Source: SZUA-430 sp964638635 (GTDB taxonomy: Bacteria; Pseudomonadota; Alphaproteobacteria; Micropepsales; Micropepsaceae). Taken from it: a stretch of DNA of 64,000 bases. The stretch lies in contig CAZXAQ010000001.1 in NCBI GenBank assembly GCA_964638635.1, forward strand, positions 57,272 to 121,271, written 5' to 3'. Every line of letters begins with the position of its first letter. Position 1 is the stretch's first letter. The notes beneath the pieces were generated by a model that saw nothing but the letters and a program-made list of their open reading frames with translations, did not search any database and was not told the DNA's origin. A program made the translations under genes and the position numbers. Positions 17,554-27,188 of the stretch are shown here, in pieces.

Positions 17554-20505
17554 CTAGCCCACGAACACAGCTTTGACATCGACATGGGGATTGGGATCCT
17601 CGACCATCTCGCGGGTACGCTTGAACCACTCGGTCCAGTCGTCGAAGAGCTGGCCGACCTGCTTCTCCTTTTCCTGGCGCAGCGTGATGCGACGCTTTTC
17701 CAGCCCGCTCAACGGCGATGCGTCCGCCGGCAATGCGAAGCTGAGCGAAAGCTGCTCTTTGAAGCGGACGCGGAGCTTTTGAAGTCGATCAAGCACAGCA
17801 TCAAGACCGGCGCGGATCTCCTTTTCCCGCGTCTTGCGCAGGTCCACCAGGTGGGTCTGGAAGATGTCCACGGCTTTAGCGACGACCTCCTGATAATTGT
17901 CGAAATCGGTCTTGGCGCGATTGGGCACTTCTCCGGCGAGGCCTGAACGGGCGAGAAAATCGTTCACCTCTTCGATGCGGGCTTTCTTGCCGGGTGCGTC
18001 AACAATGACGGCCCAGCGATCGACGATCGGCGCACCGTTCCTGTTGGGTATCGCCCCATGCAGCAGCACTGCGACCTCGCCTTTGGCGAGCCGGCCCGGC
18101 AGAGGTGCGAGGGGGGCCGCGTGATCCGGGAAGAAAGTTTCCGTCCGGTCAAAAAACCAGCCAAGGATGGGATGACCGTCCCAAAGGTATTGCGCCGTCG
18201 GCCACGCCATCGCCTCCATGCGTGCTCGCGTGATTGCGCCGTTGATAACTTCAGCCTTGTCTGTCAACTCGATGATGCCGCCTTGGGCAACAGCCTCCTC
18301 GGGCATGTAGCGTTCGTCCACGGCGCCGTCGGTCGCGTATCCCAGGCTGTCCCTGGCCAGCATGTCCGCCGGTACAGTGAGCCTGATCTCTCGGTTCTTT
18401 GCGTTGAATGTTGGCGCCTTCTCGAAGAGCCCCTCCTCGGGCATGGCAAGACGCTGGAGCATCGCTGTGGCGTAGGTGAATGCATCCGGAAACAGTCGGG
18501 GTGGCGCGCCGTCTGCCTCCAACGCAGGCTTTGCCGGCGCTTCAGGTGCACCGGCGTATTCGCCGAACAGCGCGGCGTACTCGTCGTCGAGGCTCATGTG
18601 CTTCTTCACCTCGGCAGCACGGCCATCCATCTCCGCCTCGAAGGCTGCGGCGCCCTCGCCGCCAGCAACGGCTGCGGCCACCACCGCTTCCTCACCCTCG
18701 ACGTCACCAGCGCCGAGGAAAACTGCAGGATCGCCAACTCCCTTCTGGGCGGCTTCATCCTTGTCCACGAGCTTTTCGAGTACCCACATCTGGCGGACCT
18801 TCGGGTGCGAACTCTCGGCCACGAAGTAGGTGATTATCGGCGCGCGATCCTGCCCATAGCGATCGATACGGCCATTTCGCTGCTGGAAGCGGAGAAGCGA
18901 CCACGGGAGGTCGAAATGGATGAGTCTGTGGCACTGGAAGTGGAGGTTCAGGCCTTCCGACGCCATGTCCGAGGCGATCAGCACGCGCAGGGGCGAAGCC
19001 TTCTGACCGAAATCCTCGATGACCTTCTGCGTGCGGACATCTGCCTCGACACTGCCGCCATCGACACGCGCAACCTGCTCGTCGGTCAGGCCCAGATCTT
19101 CTTTCAACCGATCCGCCAACCACGCGACGGTCGCGATGCGCTCCGAGAAGATAACCAGTCGGTCACGAGGATCCTTGCCAGACCACTTGATGTCCCGGAT
19201 GAAGCGCAGGAAGTCCTGGTACTTGCTGAACGCCGCCGTGTCGATCGCGCGGACTTCTTCGGCCAGCGCCTTCAAGCGGCCGAGATCGGCCGGCGTGCCG
19301 TTCGCCGTGCCCTGCTCAATTCCGCGTATACGCCGCTCCAGTGTCTCTGCGCACGCGACCGGACTGGAGAAAATCGCTTTGGCCAAGGTCGTGCGGAAAA
19401 GATCGATGGCCTTCCCCTTCTTCACCTTCTCGTCCAGATCAAGCCGCAGCTCGGCGATAGACTCGTAGGCGCGTTCCTCTGCCGGACTCAGAGGAAATTT
19501 TCGAGGAACGAGCTTTCTTGCCGGTACGGAATTACGTAGGTCGGCGATGACTTCTGGTGAAAATCGGAACCGACGAACGACAAGATCCTCGATGTCCTTG
19601 CGCTGGAGGCTAGACGGGTTCGGCACGCGCGTCGGGTCGAGCATCTCGACGAGGCTCGCGAAGCTCTCCTGAGAGCCGTCATGTGGCGTCGCCGTTAGCA
19701 GCAGCAGGGAATCCGTACGCCGGGACAAGAGCCTAGCAAGTTTTGCCCGATCGGCTGTGTTGCCCGTACTGCGGGCACGGTTTGCAGCGTTGTGGGCCTC
19801 GTCGATGATGATCAGGTCCCAATACGAGCCCTCGATAGCGGCCCGCATAGCCCCATCCTTCTTGAGCGTGTCAATGGAGATGATGGAGCGGTCGAACTGG
19901 TCGAAGACGTTGTAATGGGCGGGTATCTGGTTCCGCATGCGCTGGATAGCGGCGCTGTCGAGGCGGGCGAGAGGAATGGAGAAGCGCGTCCAGAACTCCT
20001 TCTGGAACTGCGTCAGCATCGCTCGCGTCGTCACTACCAGGATCCGGTTGGCTCGTCCCCTCAGGATGAGCTCTGACGTGATCAACCCGGCTTCAAGCGT
20101 TTTGCCGAGGCCGACGTCGTCAGCAATCAGGAGGCGCACGCGGTCCTGCCCCAGCGCCATCTGCACTGGCAGGTACTGGAACTTGAGGTCGTCAATGGCC
20201 GCCTTGCCAAGCGCCATCGGCTTGCGCGAGGTCGTGGGTGTGTTGCGGAAGGCAGCTTCGAGATAGAGCTTGGTGTCCATCAGCCCCGACGAATTATCGG
20301 GTACCAGCGTGACCTTTGCGGGGTCCAGAACTTTCGAGCCGGTCTCGAGATCCCAGATGAACTGGGACTCCTTGCGCCGGGTGATCCCGGATAGCCCGCG
20401 GCAGCGGACAATCCTGTATCCGCGGCCGGTTAATTCTGTGGCGAGGACTTTCCATCGAGCAGAACGAACCTGAAGAACTGATCCAGGTTGCGGCAGAGGC
20501 TGCAT
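17554..20505 (-). CDS. SNF2-family ATPase, DrmD-like
   Basis: A 983-aa protein. The N-terminal 90 residues look like a small SH3-like/adaptor region. Walker A DDVGLGKT lies near residue 129, Walker B DEAHNAANRA near 231, LLTATPHDG near 265 and motif VI QQRNGRIDRYGQ near 540. The C-terminal 350 residues are unlike chromatin remodelers and end in a coiled segment rich in Lys/Glu/Gln. Together with the adjacent methyltransferase this matches the drmD-drmMI pair of class 1 DISARM. Such ATPases track on double-stranded DNA. The ATG at 20505 has AGGTG about 8 nt upstream. It is the first gene after a 398-bp gap and is probably transcribed from its own promoter. Confidence 0.85.
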   Translation of the reverse strand: MQPLPQPGSVLQVRSARWKVLATELTGRGYRIVRCRGLSGITRRKESQFIWDLETGSKVLDPAKVTLVPDNSSGLMDTKLYLEAAFRNTPTTSRKPMALGKAAIDDLKFQYLPVQMALGQDRVRLLIADDVGLGKTLEAGLITSELILRGRANRILVVTTRAMLTQFQKEFWTRFSIPLARLDSAAIQRMRNQIPAHYNVFDQFDRSIISIDTLKKDGAMRAAIEGSYWDLIIIDEAHNAANRARSTGNTADRAKLARLLSRRTDSLLLLTATPHDGSQESFASLVEMLDPTRVPNPSSLQRKDIEDLVVRRFRFSPEVIADLRNSVPARKLVPRKFPLSPAEERAYESIAELRLDLDEKVKKGKAIDLFRTTLAKAIFSSPVACAETLERRIRGIEQGTANGTPADLGRLKALAEEVRAIDTAAFSKYQDFLRFIRDIKWSGKDPRDRLVIFSERIATVAWLADRLKEDLGLTDEQVARVDGGSVEADVRTQKVIEDFGQKASPLRVLIASDMASEGLNLHFQCHRLIHFDLPWSLLRFQQRNGRIDRYGQDRAPIITYFVAESSHPKVRQMWVLEKLVDKDEAAQKGVGDPAVFLGAGDVEGEEAVVAAAVAGGEGAAAFEAEMDGRAAEVKKHMSLDDEYAALFGEYAGAPEAPAKPALEADGAPPRLFPDAFTYATAMLQRLAMPEEGLFEKAPTFNAKNREIRLTVPADMLARDSLGYATDGAVDERYMPEEAVAQGGIIELTDKAEVINGAITRARMEAMAWPTAQYLWDGHPILGWFFDRTETFFPDHAAPLAPLPGRLAKGEVAVLLHGAIPNRNGAPIVDRWAVIVDAPGKKARIEEVNDFLARSGLAGEVPNRAKTDFDNYQEVVAKAVDIFQTHLVDLRKTREKEIRAGLDAVLDRLQKLRVRFKEQLSLSFALPADASPLSGLEKRRITLRQEKEKQVGQLFDDWTEWFKRTREMVEDPNPHVDVKAVFVG

Positions 20506-20903
20506 GATATCACCTGACGACTCTGGGACACCGTAGATTCACAACATTCTTTTTGGTTTGTCATGTGCTTCTGCTCCGCCAAGTTCCATTTGGTGATCGT
20601 TTCCCCATGATGGCCGAGTGACGCGCCCGTTTTTTGAACGGGACCCAAGGTATTGTCCGCCGTCGAATATCTTGGAACAGAAGTAGTAGCGGCTCAGAGG
20701 ACGGCATCATTCTCGGTCTCAGTGTCCGATAAATGAAGAATATCGGACAGGGGTAGGAAGCCGACGATTGTTCACCATTCCGCGTCGTCAAATCGCGTAC
20801 CGAGCGAGTCACTGACCACGAGAACGACACCTCGTTATACGGCTTCATTGCAAGTCGTCGTGTGTCTCGACGGTCAACAGGCTGAGGGCGAGTAGATATT
20901 GCT
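20506..20903. other. 398-bp gap inside the defence locus
   Basis: No convincing gene. A minus-strand frame over 20561-20968 is low in family-like sequence and overlaps the end of the upstream helicase. The gap holds a short hairpin (CCCGTT at 20626-20631, AACGGG at 20637-20642) and a 27-bp palindrome listed separately. It divides the locus into an upstream pair (GTPase and SNF2) and a downstream four-gene set, and is the natural place for a second promoter. Confidence 0.5.
20723..20749. repeat. 27-bp imperfect palindrome, copy 1
   Basis: Perfect 9-base arms TGTCCGATA (20723-20731) and TATCGGACA (20741-20749) around a 9-nt centre. A related 27-mer, inverted and 23/27 identical by eye, lies at 41938-41964 near the start of an integrase gene. 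The half-site is close to the consensus arm of Tn3/gamma-delta resolvase sites (TGTCYGATAA). It could be a recombinase site or a repressor operator. Confidence 0.6.
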
Positions 20904-23633
20904 TCAGGGCACAAGGACGACAACAGCAATTGGCCAAACGGCATAACGAATTCCGCTCGACAGTTCATCGTCGGTAGGGCGCCTTAGTTGCGAGACCAAG
21001 GCTGTTTCGATGTCGGCAATGTTGGCGTCAACCTGCAAACCCATCGGATCGCGAACCCGTTGCGATGACTGAACGGCTCGAACGACGGACGCGCGTTGGG
21101 CGCCGTCAAGTTCCTTCAGCTCCTGCCCAGAAGCCGTCGCAAAGATGCGAAGCTTGACGTTCCGTTCTGACCAGCGACCGCTTTCTTGATGGAGTACATG
21201 TTGAAGGAAGGCAAAAACGATAGTCGGTTTTCCATCGCCCCCCAGGAAGTCGAGGTCCTTCGGACGCGCAACAAACGCGGCGCCAGCTGGCCTGTCAGGG
21301 GTGAATGACTCGCGGAGCGCAGACTTAATTTCGTCCAGATTCATGCCGAGCGCATGCACTTCTTTTCCGTCATAGCTTGCTGCTCGCAACCCGCCAGTGT
21401 CCCCGCAGGCGTACAGTCGATCTCCGATCAGGATCGTCGGTACGTTTTGCTCCACATCGATAATCTCGTTGTCCTTGAACTCGAACGTCGCAAAATGTGC
21501 CTTCGCGTCATCTTTCGCGTAATCATACTTGACCAAAAAGGCCCCCACATCCGCCCAGTTGGCCTCGCCGGCGTTTGCCGAAAGGATATCTTCCGCCTGT
21601 TTGCGATATTCCTGGTCGAAGTTATTCCAGGATTTGAAGCCCTCAGTCACGAGCTTGCCAATGGTTGCCGAGGCTTCAGCGTCGATCGTTCCTGCCGTGG
21701 CCGCGTTGCCGAGCAGGTCTTCCAGTTCCTTTGGTGGCACTACCGACATCACGCGGCTGAACAGCGTTTCAAACTGTTCCGGGTCCATGTTCATGGCAAC
21801 TAAAGCAAGCTTCTCGCGCGCGATGCGGTACATGTCGACTTCGCGACTTCCGCTGGCGACCACAGTATCGACAATAACTTTCTTACGCGAACCGAACCTG
21901 TGGATGCGACCAATGCGCTGCTCCAACTCCATGGGGTTCCAAGGCACATCCAGGTGGATGAGCCGTCGTGCTTTCTGCATATTCAGGCCCTCGCCACCCG
22001 CCCGAGATGAGACGAGGAACTGCGGGCCGTTGTCGGCCTGAAACTCCGCCACTTGTTTCATGCGTTCTTCATCGCTTTGGTTGCCGATGATCAACGAGGG
22101 ACGACGTCCATAGCGCTTTTCAAGAATGTCCGCGACGAGTGTTACGGTCTCGACCGGTTGCGCGAACAGAACAACCTTTTCACCCTGCGCGCCGTCGATC
22201 AGCCTGCAAACCTCTTCCCATTTCTTGCGTGCCGCATCGCTACTAATCAGGCCGACACCTTCATCCAATAGAGATGCCAGCATTTCTGGATTGGGGCGCC
22301 AAACGGCGTCTTCGTCGTCCTCTGCGTCCTCTTCTGGTTGCGCATCTGGTGTGTTGAGACGAACTTGCTTCAGCATCCGTTGATAGAGCGCATCCAGCGC
22401 CTCGTCCCTCGCGCCTCCGCGATAGGGGCGCAGGGCCTCGAGCGCATTGCGAAGTGATGGGTTGTCAAGCGTCCAGTTAAGGCGCCGCATACCAAGGCGC
22501 GTCAGAAACCCAAGGCCGGCATGTACGCTCGACGCCGCCCACTGTAGCGCCTGGCCTTTTGCCCATCCGGTTGCACGACCAGCACCGCCCTGCTGGCTGT
22601 TGCCCTCATAAAGGATGCCTACGCGCTGATACCAGTCTTCATATGGCTTGCCCAGCGACACCACGACGGGAGAGCGAATCTCGCGGGCTGGAAATAACGG
22701 GTTTCCGTTCCAGTCGCGTACGCGATCCTTGGTGCGGAAGATGACTCTCCCCGCCGCTCCCGATATCTCCTTGGGGCTATCAGACAGCAGTCGAAGCACA
22801 TTCTTGAACCGTCCTTGGTGTCCTTGGTGTGGCGTACCACTCAGCAAAATGAGCCGACCTTCTGTGGGCTGTGCGGCCATGAGTTGGGATACCAACCGAT
22901 ATGCCTGGTTTGGGCTGCCCCCTTCGGGGTCCCAGTCGGACAAGTGATGACATTCGTCAACGATCAGAACGTCCCAGGGACCGCTACTTGCGACCCGTGC
23001 GAGGTTTTGATCGAACACCGCGCGATGAATGCTGGCGACTACAATTCTGTCCTCCTCGAGGCGAGCGTCGCCTGCGGGCCCGGCGACCCACATGCGCGCG
23101 TCAATATCTAGCTTGTTGCGAAACTCATTGGTTACGTTGCGAACCAGACGCGCTGGCGCAAGATACAAAACTCGCAAGGATGGAGTGCGATCGATTAGCT
23201 GCCGGACGATCAGCCCCGCCTCAATTGTTTTGCCCAGGCCCACTTCGTCGCCAATCAAGACCCTTCTCAGGTTTGGATGGTCGAGGATGTGCTGCACCAG
23301 ACTGACCTGATGGGTCAGTGTTGCGGCCTTGCGCGCATCGAGCCGCCTCTGTGGATCTTCCGCAATCAGAAAGGAGGCGTAAAGCGCTCCAAGGGTTCTG
23401 CGGCTTAAGGAAAGCCAGTTGTCCGGATCCGCAAGCACCTTATTCTCGGTAAGCTTTGCAGGCGTCGGAAGGTTTGTCGTTCGGCGCGTGTCGACCGAGG
23501 ATTCAAGCAGCGGCGGCTGACTGTCGTTCAAGCACAGTCGGCGCGGAAGACCGACCAGATCATGCGACAGAATTCCGAAGTCGTCTATCGTTCGAAGAAT
23601 CGCCCGTCTGTAGCCATTGTAGTTCACCAACAT
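20904..23633 (-). CDS. SNF2-family helicase-like ATPase (second type)
   Basis: A 909-aa protein. Walker A GDEVGLGKTIEAG is near residue 127, Walker B DECHHLSDWD near 224, LLSGTPHQG near 258, and QRIGRIHRFGS (motif VI) near 569. It is clearly distinct from the 983-aa SNF2 protein downstream: the Walker B is DECH rather than DEAH and the C-terminal half differs. Proteins like this, close to the RapA/HepA group, use ATP to move along or remodel nucleoprotein. It begins 21 bp after the GTPase gene, so the two are probably co-transcribed. The substrate is unknown; the defence role is inferred from the neighbours. Confidence 0.82.
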   Translation of the reverse strand: MLVNYNGYRRAILRTIDDFGILSHDLVGLPRRLCLNDSQPPLLESSVDTRRTTNLPTPAKLTENKVLADPDNWLSLSRRTLGALYASFLIAEDPQRRLDARKAATLTHQVSLVQHILDHPNLRRVLIGDEVGLGKTIEAGLIVRQLIDRTPSLRVLYLAPARLVRNVTNEFRNKLDIDARMWVAGPAGDARLEEDRIVVASIHRAVFDQNLARVASSGPWDVLIVDECHHLSDWDPEGGSPNQAYRLVSQLMAAQPTEGRLILLSGTPHQGHQGRFKNVLRLLSDSPKEISGAAGRVIFRTKDRVRDWNGNPLFPAREIRSPVVVSLGKPYEDWYQRVGILYEGNSQQGGAGRATGWAKGQALQWAASSVHAGLGFLTRLGMRRLNWTLDNPSLRNALEALRPYRGGARDEALDALYQRMLKQVRLNTPDAQPEEDAEDDEDAVWRPNPEMLASLLDEGVGLISSDAARKKWEEVCRLIDGAQGEKVVLFAQPVETVTLVADILEKRYGRRPSLIIGNQSDEERMKQVAEFQADNGPQFLVSSRAGGEGLNMQKARRLIHLDVPWNPMELEQRIGRIHRFGSRKKVIVDTVVASGSREVDMYRIAREKLALVAMNMDPEQFETLFSRVMSVVPPKELEDLLGNAATAGTIDAEASATIGKLVTEGFKSWNNFDQEYRKQAEDILSANAGEANWADVGAFLVKYDYAKDDAKAHFATFEFKDNEIIDVEQNVPTILIGDRLYACGDTGGLRAASYDGKEVHALGMNLDEIKSALRESFTPDRPAGAAFVARPKDLDFLGGDGKPTIVFAFLQHVLHQESGRWSERNVKLRIFATASGQELKELDGAQRASVVRAVQSSQRVRDPMGLQVDANIADIETALVSQLRRPTDDELSSGIRYAVWPIAVVVLVP

Positions 23634-23654
23634 GTTGTTGTTTGTCCTTCCGGG

Positions 23655-26102
23655 TCAGAAACCTGCGCCACCTTCGGTTCCTAATGACGGAGGTGCCGCA
23701 GCTAGCAGCCTGTTCGCTTCTCCAAGGATGCTCCCCTTACGCTGCGCATCTGATCGTTTCACGCGGTCTTCGTGGCGCTCGACGATCAGGTTGGCTGTAT
23801 CCTGGAGCGGGTTACCGCCTTCCTTGAAGGCTTTCTCGATATCAAGCCGAACCTCTGCAAATTTCTGGTTGAGGATCCTCGTCGCGGGCACGCACGCCGA
23901 GTCGGTGGTTTCCTCGGCCAGCGACTTGAACATATCCAGGATGCGGTGTTTGACGCCGGCACCGATATGATCGCCGTCGGCCACAAACCGTTCACACCTT
24001 GCCTTTATGGGTTTGCGAATAGTTGCAGTCAGGTCGTTCTTCACTTTGTCGCGAAGCTCATCGACAGCTTCCTTTCCTACCGCCTGCATCTGTTGAGCGA
24101 GGGTGGCTACACGGTCCTTCTGCGCTTGCAGAAGTCTGCGATTAACCGTTGCTCCGCCATGTTCTTCCGCCCACTCGCAAAGCTCCGTCACCATCTGCGA
24201 TATGTCGTCAGCGAGCGCTGAGGTGCGGTTTCTAATCAGCCTGAGCAGTTTCTGTCCCCAGACCGCAGCCATTGGTTCCTGGAAGTAGCTGCTGATGTCA
24301 TCCGGCAGATTGATGTGCGTGCTGCCAAAAAACGTTCCACCACGCGTGACAGCGGCTCTAAGCGTCGCCCAATGTGCGCCGCTTAGCCGGCGAAGGTATT
24401 TTTCTACTTCCTTCCGCGCCTCAATTTTGGCTTCAAGCACTAGCCCTTCGATTTTGGCCGGCACAGTCTCCTGAAGAAACGTGCGAAATCCGCTGGCCCG
24501 AAGGCCATATTCCTCCTTCTTTTCGGTTAGGACGCCGGACAACGCGATCTGCAAACGCTTCGCTTCTTCTTCAGCCCTGTCTTCGCGCTCCCATAACGCC
24601 TGGATCATTTCAATCTCAGCTATTGCCGCTTTGGCCAGCCGAGCTGTTATCTCGTCAGTCTTCGCTCTTCGCGTCTGGCGCTCAGTGGTGGCAAGGTTTC
24701 TAAGGCTCTGCTGCAATCCGGGGATGCCCGTGTCATGCAACGTCTTGAGGAACGGTCTGTCTTCGTCGTCGTCAGCAAGTATCTTGTTGAACTCGGGTGC
24801 TGATACGGGATGTATTTCGAGACCACCAAGGATTGTTTGCCGGGCCTGTCTGCGCGCCTCGGTGACATCTGCGTTGCCGCTCGATCCGATTTTCGCAAGC
24901 TGCTCAATAATTTGCTGCTGCATCCGTGGCTTGAAGGCCTCGACGAGCTCGCCGAAGACTTCCGATTTCCTGACCTTCTCACCGCGGTCCCTGGACAATG
25001 CCCACTCCGTCTGGGTCACGTCATCGACGCGGGTTACGGCGATCATCAACGCGCAGGGATCGCTGGACGGATCGTCTGCAGCACCTACCAATCTATCCCA
25101 GTAACCGCTGGTGCGCAGGAGGTCGACGGTCGCCTCTGTCGGTCCCGCCCGGTCCACCACAAGGATGACCCCACGCGCCTTCTGCTTGATGTAGCTTCGT
25201 GTGACGTCGCGGTAAGAGTCATTGGCGATGCCGACACCCGGCAGGTCCACAAGCGTGATGCCGACATTCAACAATTCGGATGGCCAGCCAACCGATATGC
25301 GCTCGATCAGCGGAGACAGAAAGCCCGCGGCATGGATCTTGAGGTCCTCGTCAAATCCTTGCGGGTCATTGCCCTGCGTTCGCTCATAGCTTCGATCCGC
25401 CTTCTCCTGCTTGAGGACTGAATGAATTCGCTTCAGGCGCCCTAGGTCTTCGGCGTAGGGGCTCGACTCCCAGTCGGGCTTCGGGGCGCCGGCCAGTCGC
25501 AGTGCACCAACAAGATAATCGAGCGGCTTGTTCGCAAACTGGTCACCACAAACCATGTGGCGTGCCTGCTTAGTCAGCGCTTCTATCCTTTCGGACTGTT
25601 CACCTGGCGCTCCGCCGGCACTTTCCCCTGGTCCAGGCACGGCGCCGGTTTCGAGTGCCTCCCGCAAGTCCTCGTTGTCGAGGTTCGCCCTGATGTCATC
25701 CGGTATGTCAGGCGATGCTGTGCCCTTGGTCGCAGCCTTCGCTAGGCTGGACTGGCGGAAGGCCAGCGCTGAAACCAGCTGCCAGAACTTAACGCTGGGT
25801 TGGTACACCACCTGAAACCAGGGTTCCTTGCTATAGCGGACCTCGGTGGCTTGCGCAGTCAGTGGGCCGATGCCGCCCGCCGGCAGCACTTGGCGATTGC
25901 CTGCTGCGAGTGCGTTAAGCAGCGTACTCTTGCCAACGCCTGAGTTTCCCAGAAAACAGATCGTGACTTCATTGGGTTGAGCTATCAGCCGGTTGAGGCG
26001 CGCCAGATCTCCCAACAGCGGTGGCAGGCGGTCCGGAGCGTGCTTTTCGAGAAAGGGCTTGGCCTGCTTTTCGAACCACTCAACCAGATCGGCTTCGTTC
26101 AT
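23655..26102 (-). CDS. Dynamin-like large GTPase
   Basis: An 815-aa protein. G1 is GNSGVGKST (52-60), G3 is DLPGVG near residue 286 and G4 is TRVD near 356, all expected for a GTPase. The wide G1-G3 spacing holds a large insertion (about 100-240). The C-terminal half (about 470-800) is predominantly helical and charged, as in dynamin or SLIP-GC-like proteins. No transmembrane segment is obvious. Bacterial dynamin-like proteins commonly act on membranes, and some protect cells during phage infection. Here it leads a locus of helicases and a methyltransferase, which suggests a defence role, but this is inference. A TATAAT box lies about 95 bp upstream. Confidence 0.8.
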   Translation of the reverse strand: MNEADLVEWFEKQAKPFLEKHAPDRLPPLLGDLARLNRLIAQPNEVTICFLGNSGVGKSTLLNALAAGNRQVLPAGGIGPLTAQATEVRYSKEPWFQVVYQPSVKFWQLVSALAFRQSSLAKAATKGTASPDIPDDIRANLDNEDLREALETGAVPGPGESAGGAPGEQSERIEALTKQARHMVCGDQFANKPLDYLVGALRLAGAPKPDWESSPYAEDLGRLKRIHSVLKQEKADRSYERTQGNDPQGFDEDLKIHAAGFLSPLIERISVGWPSELLNVGITLVDLPGVGIANDSYRDVTRSYIKQKARGVILVVDRAGPTEATVDLLRTSGYWDRLVGAADDPSSDPCALMIAVTRVDDVTQTEWALSRDRGEKVRKSEVFGELVEAFKPRMQQQIIEQLAKIGSSGNADVTEARRQARQTILGGLEIHPVSAPEFNKILADDDEDRPFLKTLHDTGIPGLQQSLRNLATTERQTRRAKTDEITARLAKAAIAEIEMIQALWEREDRAEEEAKRLQIALSGVLTEKKEEYGLRASGFRTFLQETVPAKIEGLVLEAKIEARKEVEKYLRRLSGAHWATLRAAVTRGGTFFGSTHINLPDDISSYFQEPMAAVWGQKLLRLIRNRTSALADDISQMVTELCEWAEEHGGATVNRRLLQAQKDRVATLAQQMQAVGKEAVDELRDKVKNDLTATIRKPIKARCERFVADGDHIGAGVKHRILDMFKSLAEETTDSACVPATRILNQKFAEVRLDIEKAFKEGGNPLQDTANLIVERHEDRVKRSDAQRKGSILGEANRLLAAAPPSLGTEGGAGF

Positions 26103-26722
26103 TTTCGCGTCCTATTCATTCAAGACTCGGTGTCAATGACGTGCTCCCAAACAGTCGTCCTGATTGTTGGACCACACAAGACTGTCGGTCGTCGGATATT
26201 ATAGAACAAAGGCGTTGGCGGCTTAGTGAAGGTTCTGGCTCATACCTTACTTCAGTTTAGGCGGCAGCTCTGCAATGATGCAAGCGCCTGAGCTTTATCG
26301 CTTTGCGTTAGATTCTCTCCCTTCGAACTAAAATGGTTTCGCAACGGGCGAAGTGTATGTCAGCCGGCGTTAAGCTCTTCAGGCTCTCGGTGTTGCGGCA
26401 CTTGGCGGAGTCGCGTTCGGCAGCGGCCACCTAGCTGCGGTCGCATCGAATAGTGCATGCAGTAGTTTTGGAGAAAGCGGGGAGAACGACTCGCGCCAAT
26501 GAGGAAATCCATCATGGCCGGTCAATTCACTGCGGAAGCTAATCATCGCGTTTGAGCTGCAGATGAACTTGGCGACGCTCAAAGCTCTCGAGGACGACGC
26601 ATGGCGGATGAGTCACTGCGCTTGGAGCGCTTTCCGCAGCTCATTCATCGCAGCAACATCAATGGTGCGCTGCCAGTTTCCCTTCCCACACGTCTCCACC
26701 AGACACCGAACGCGGAACCCAC
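26103..26722. other. Gene-poor region upstream of the defence locus
   Basis: About 620 bp with only short overlapping frames that do not look like proteins. It includes the probable promoter of the GTPase gene. Otherwise I see nothing. Confidence 0.5.
26198..26203 (-). promoter_or_regulatory. Probable -10 box for the GTPase/SNF2 unit
   Basis: On the minus strand this is a perfect TATAAT, 95 bp before the GTPase ATG and in an AT-rich patch. No good TTGACA match sits 17 bp upstream, so the promoter call is tentative. Confidence 0.35.
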
Positions 26723-26956
26723 TCAGCCCCGGCGTCGCCTTCGCTCCGGATCGGACAGGCGATCCCATTTGCCGCGCCATGCGGCGCGCTTCGTCTTATA
26801 CGGGTACCAACGAAGGCCGCCGACAGAGACCACAAGCGTGCCCTTGCGGTGCCTCCCCCACTTGTCCCAGACGACGATTTCGATACCTCGATTGTTCAGC
26901 CAAACGGGTTGCCGCACCTTCATCCGCGCCCAATTCGATGCCTTGCCTTGTGCCAT
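26723..26956 (-). CDS. Small conserved-looking hypothetical protein
   Basis: A 77-aa protein starting at ATG 26956. It is basic, with a beta-rich core (GIEIVVWDKWGRHRKGTLVV, then SVGGLRWYP) and a Lys/Arg-rich tail. The alternating hydrophobic pattern and tryptophans look like a real small fold rather than a shadow frame. The function is unknown. A longer frame exists up to 27106, but its added part does not look conserved. Confidence 0.5.
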   Translation of the reverse strand: MAQGKASNWARMKVRQPVWLNNRGIEIVVWDKWGRHRKGTLVVSVGGLRWYPYKTKRAAWRGKWDRLSDPERRRRRG

Positions 26957-27188
26957 ACCATATCCCCGACCCGATTTGGCGATGCTAGTCGCGACGACAA
27001 GAGTTGCCCAGTACGAGGGTTGGTAAACGCGATCGCTTGCAGCACGGATCGCACTACGAATTAACATTGCAATCCCCCAACAACGTCGCGAGTCTTCGCT
27101 CGACAAGTACCCGCGCCTCCAATGGGACGGCGTCTCGCCGCGGGCGGCGCTATACTCGGCCCCTCAAGAATCGCGAGAATACACAGAC

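Noticed and set aside
18058..19539. Plus-strand 493-codon frame inside the DrmD-like gene
   Set aside because: Antisense to the SNF2 motifs and without recognisable protein features.
4106..26102. BREX or Dpd instead of a DISARM-related system
   Set aside because: No PglZ, BrxC or BrxL protein and no DpdA-like transglycosylase are visible; the DUF1998-type helicase with SNF2 and methyltransferase fits DISARM better.
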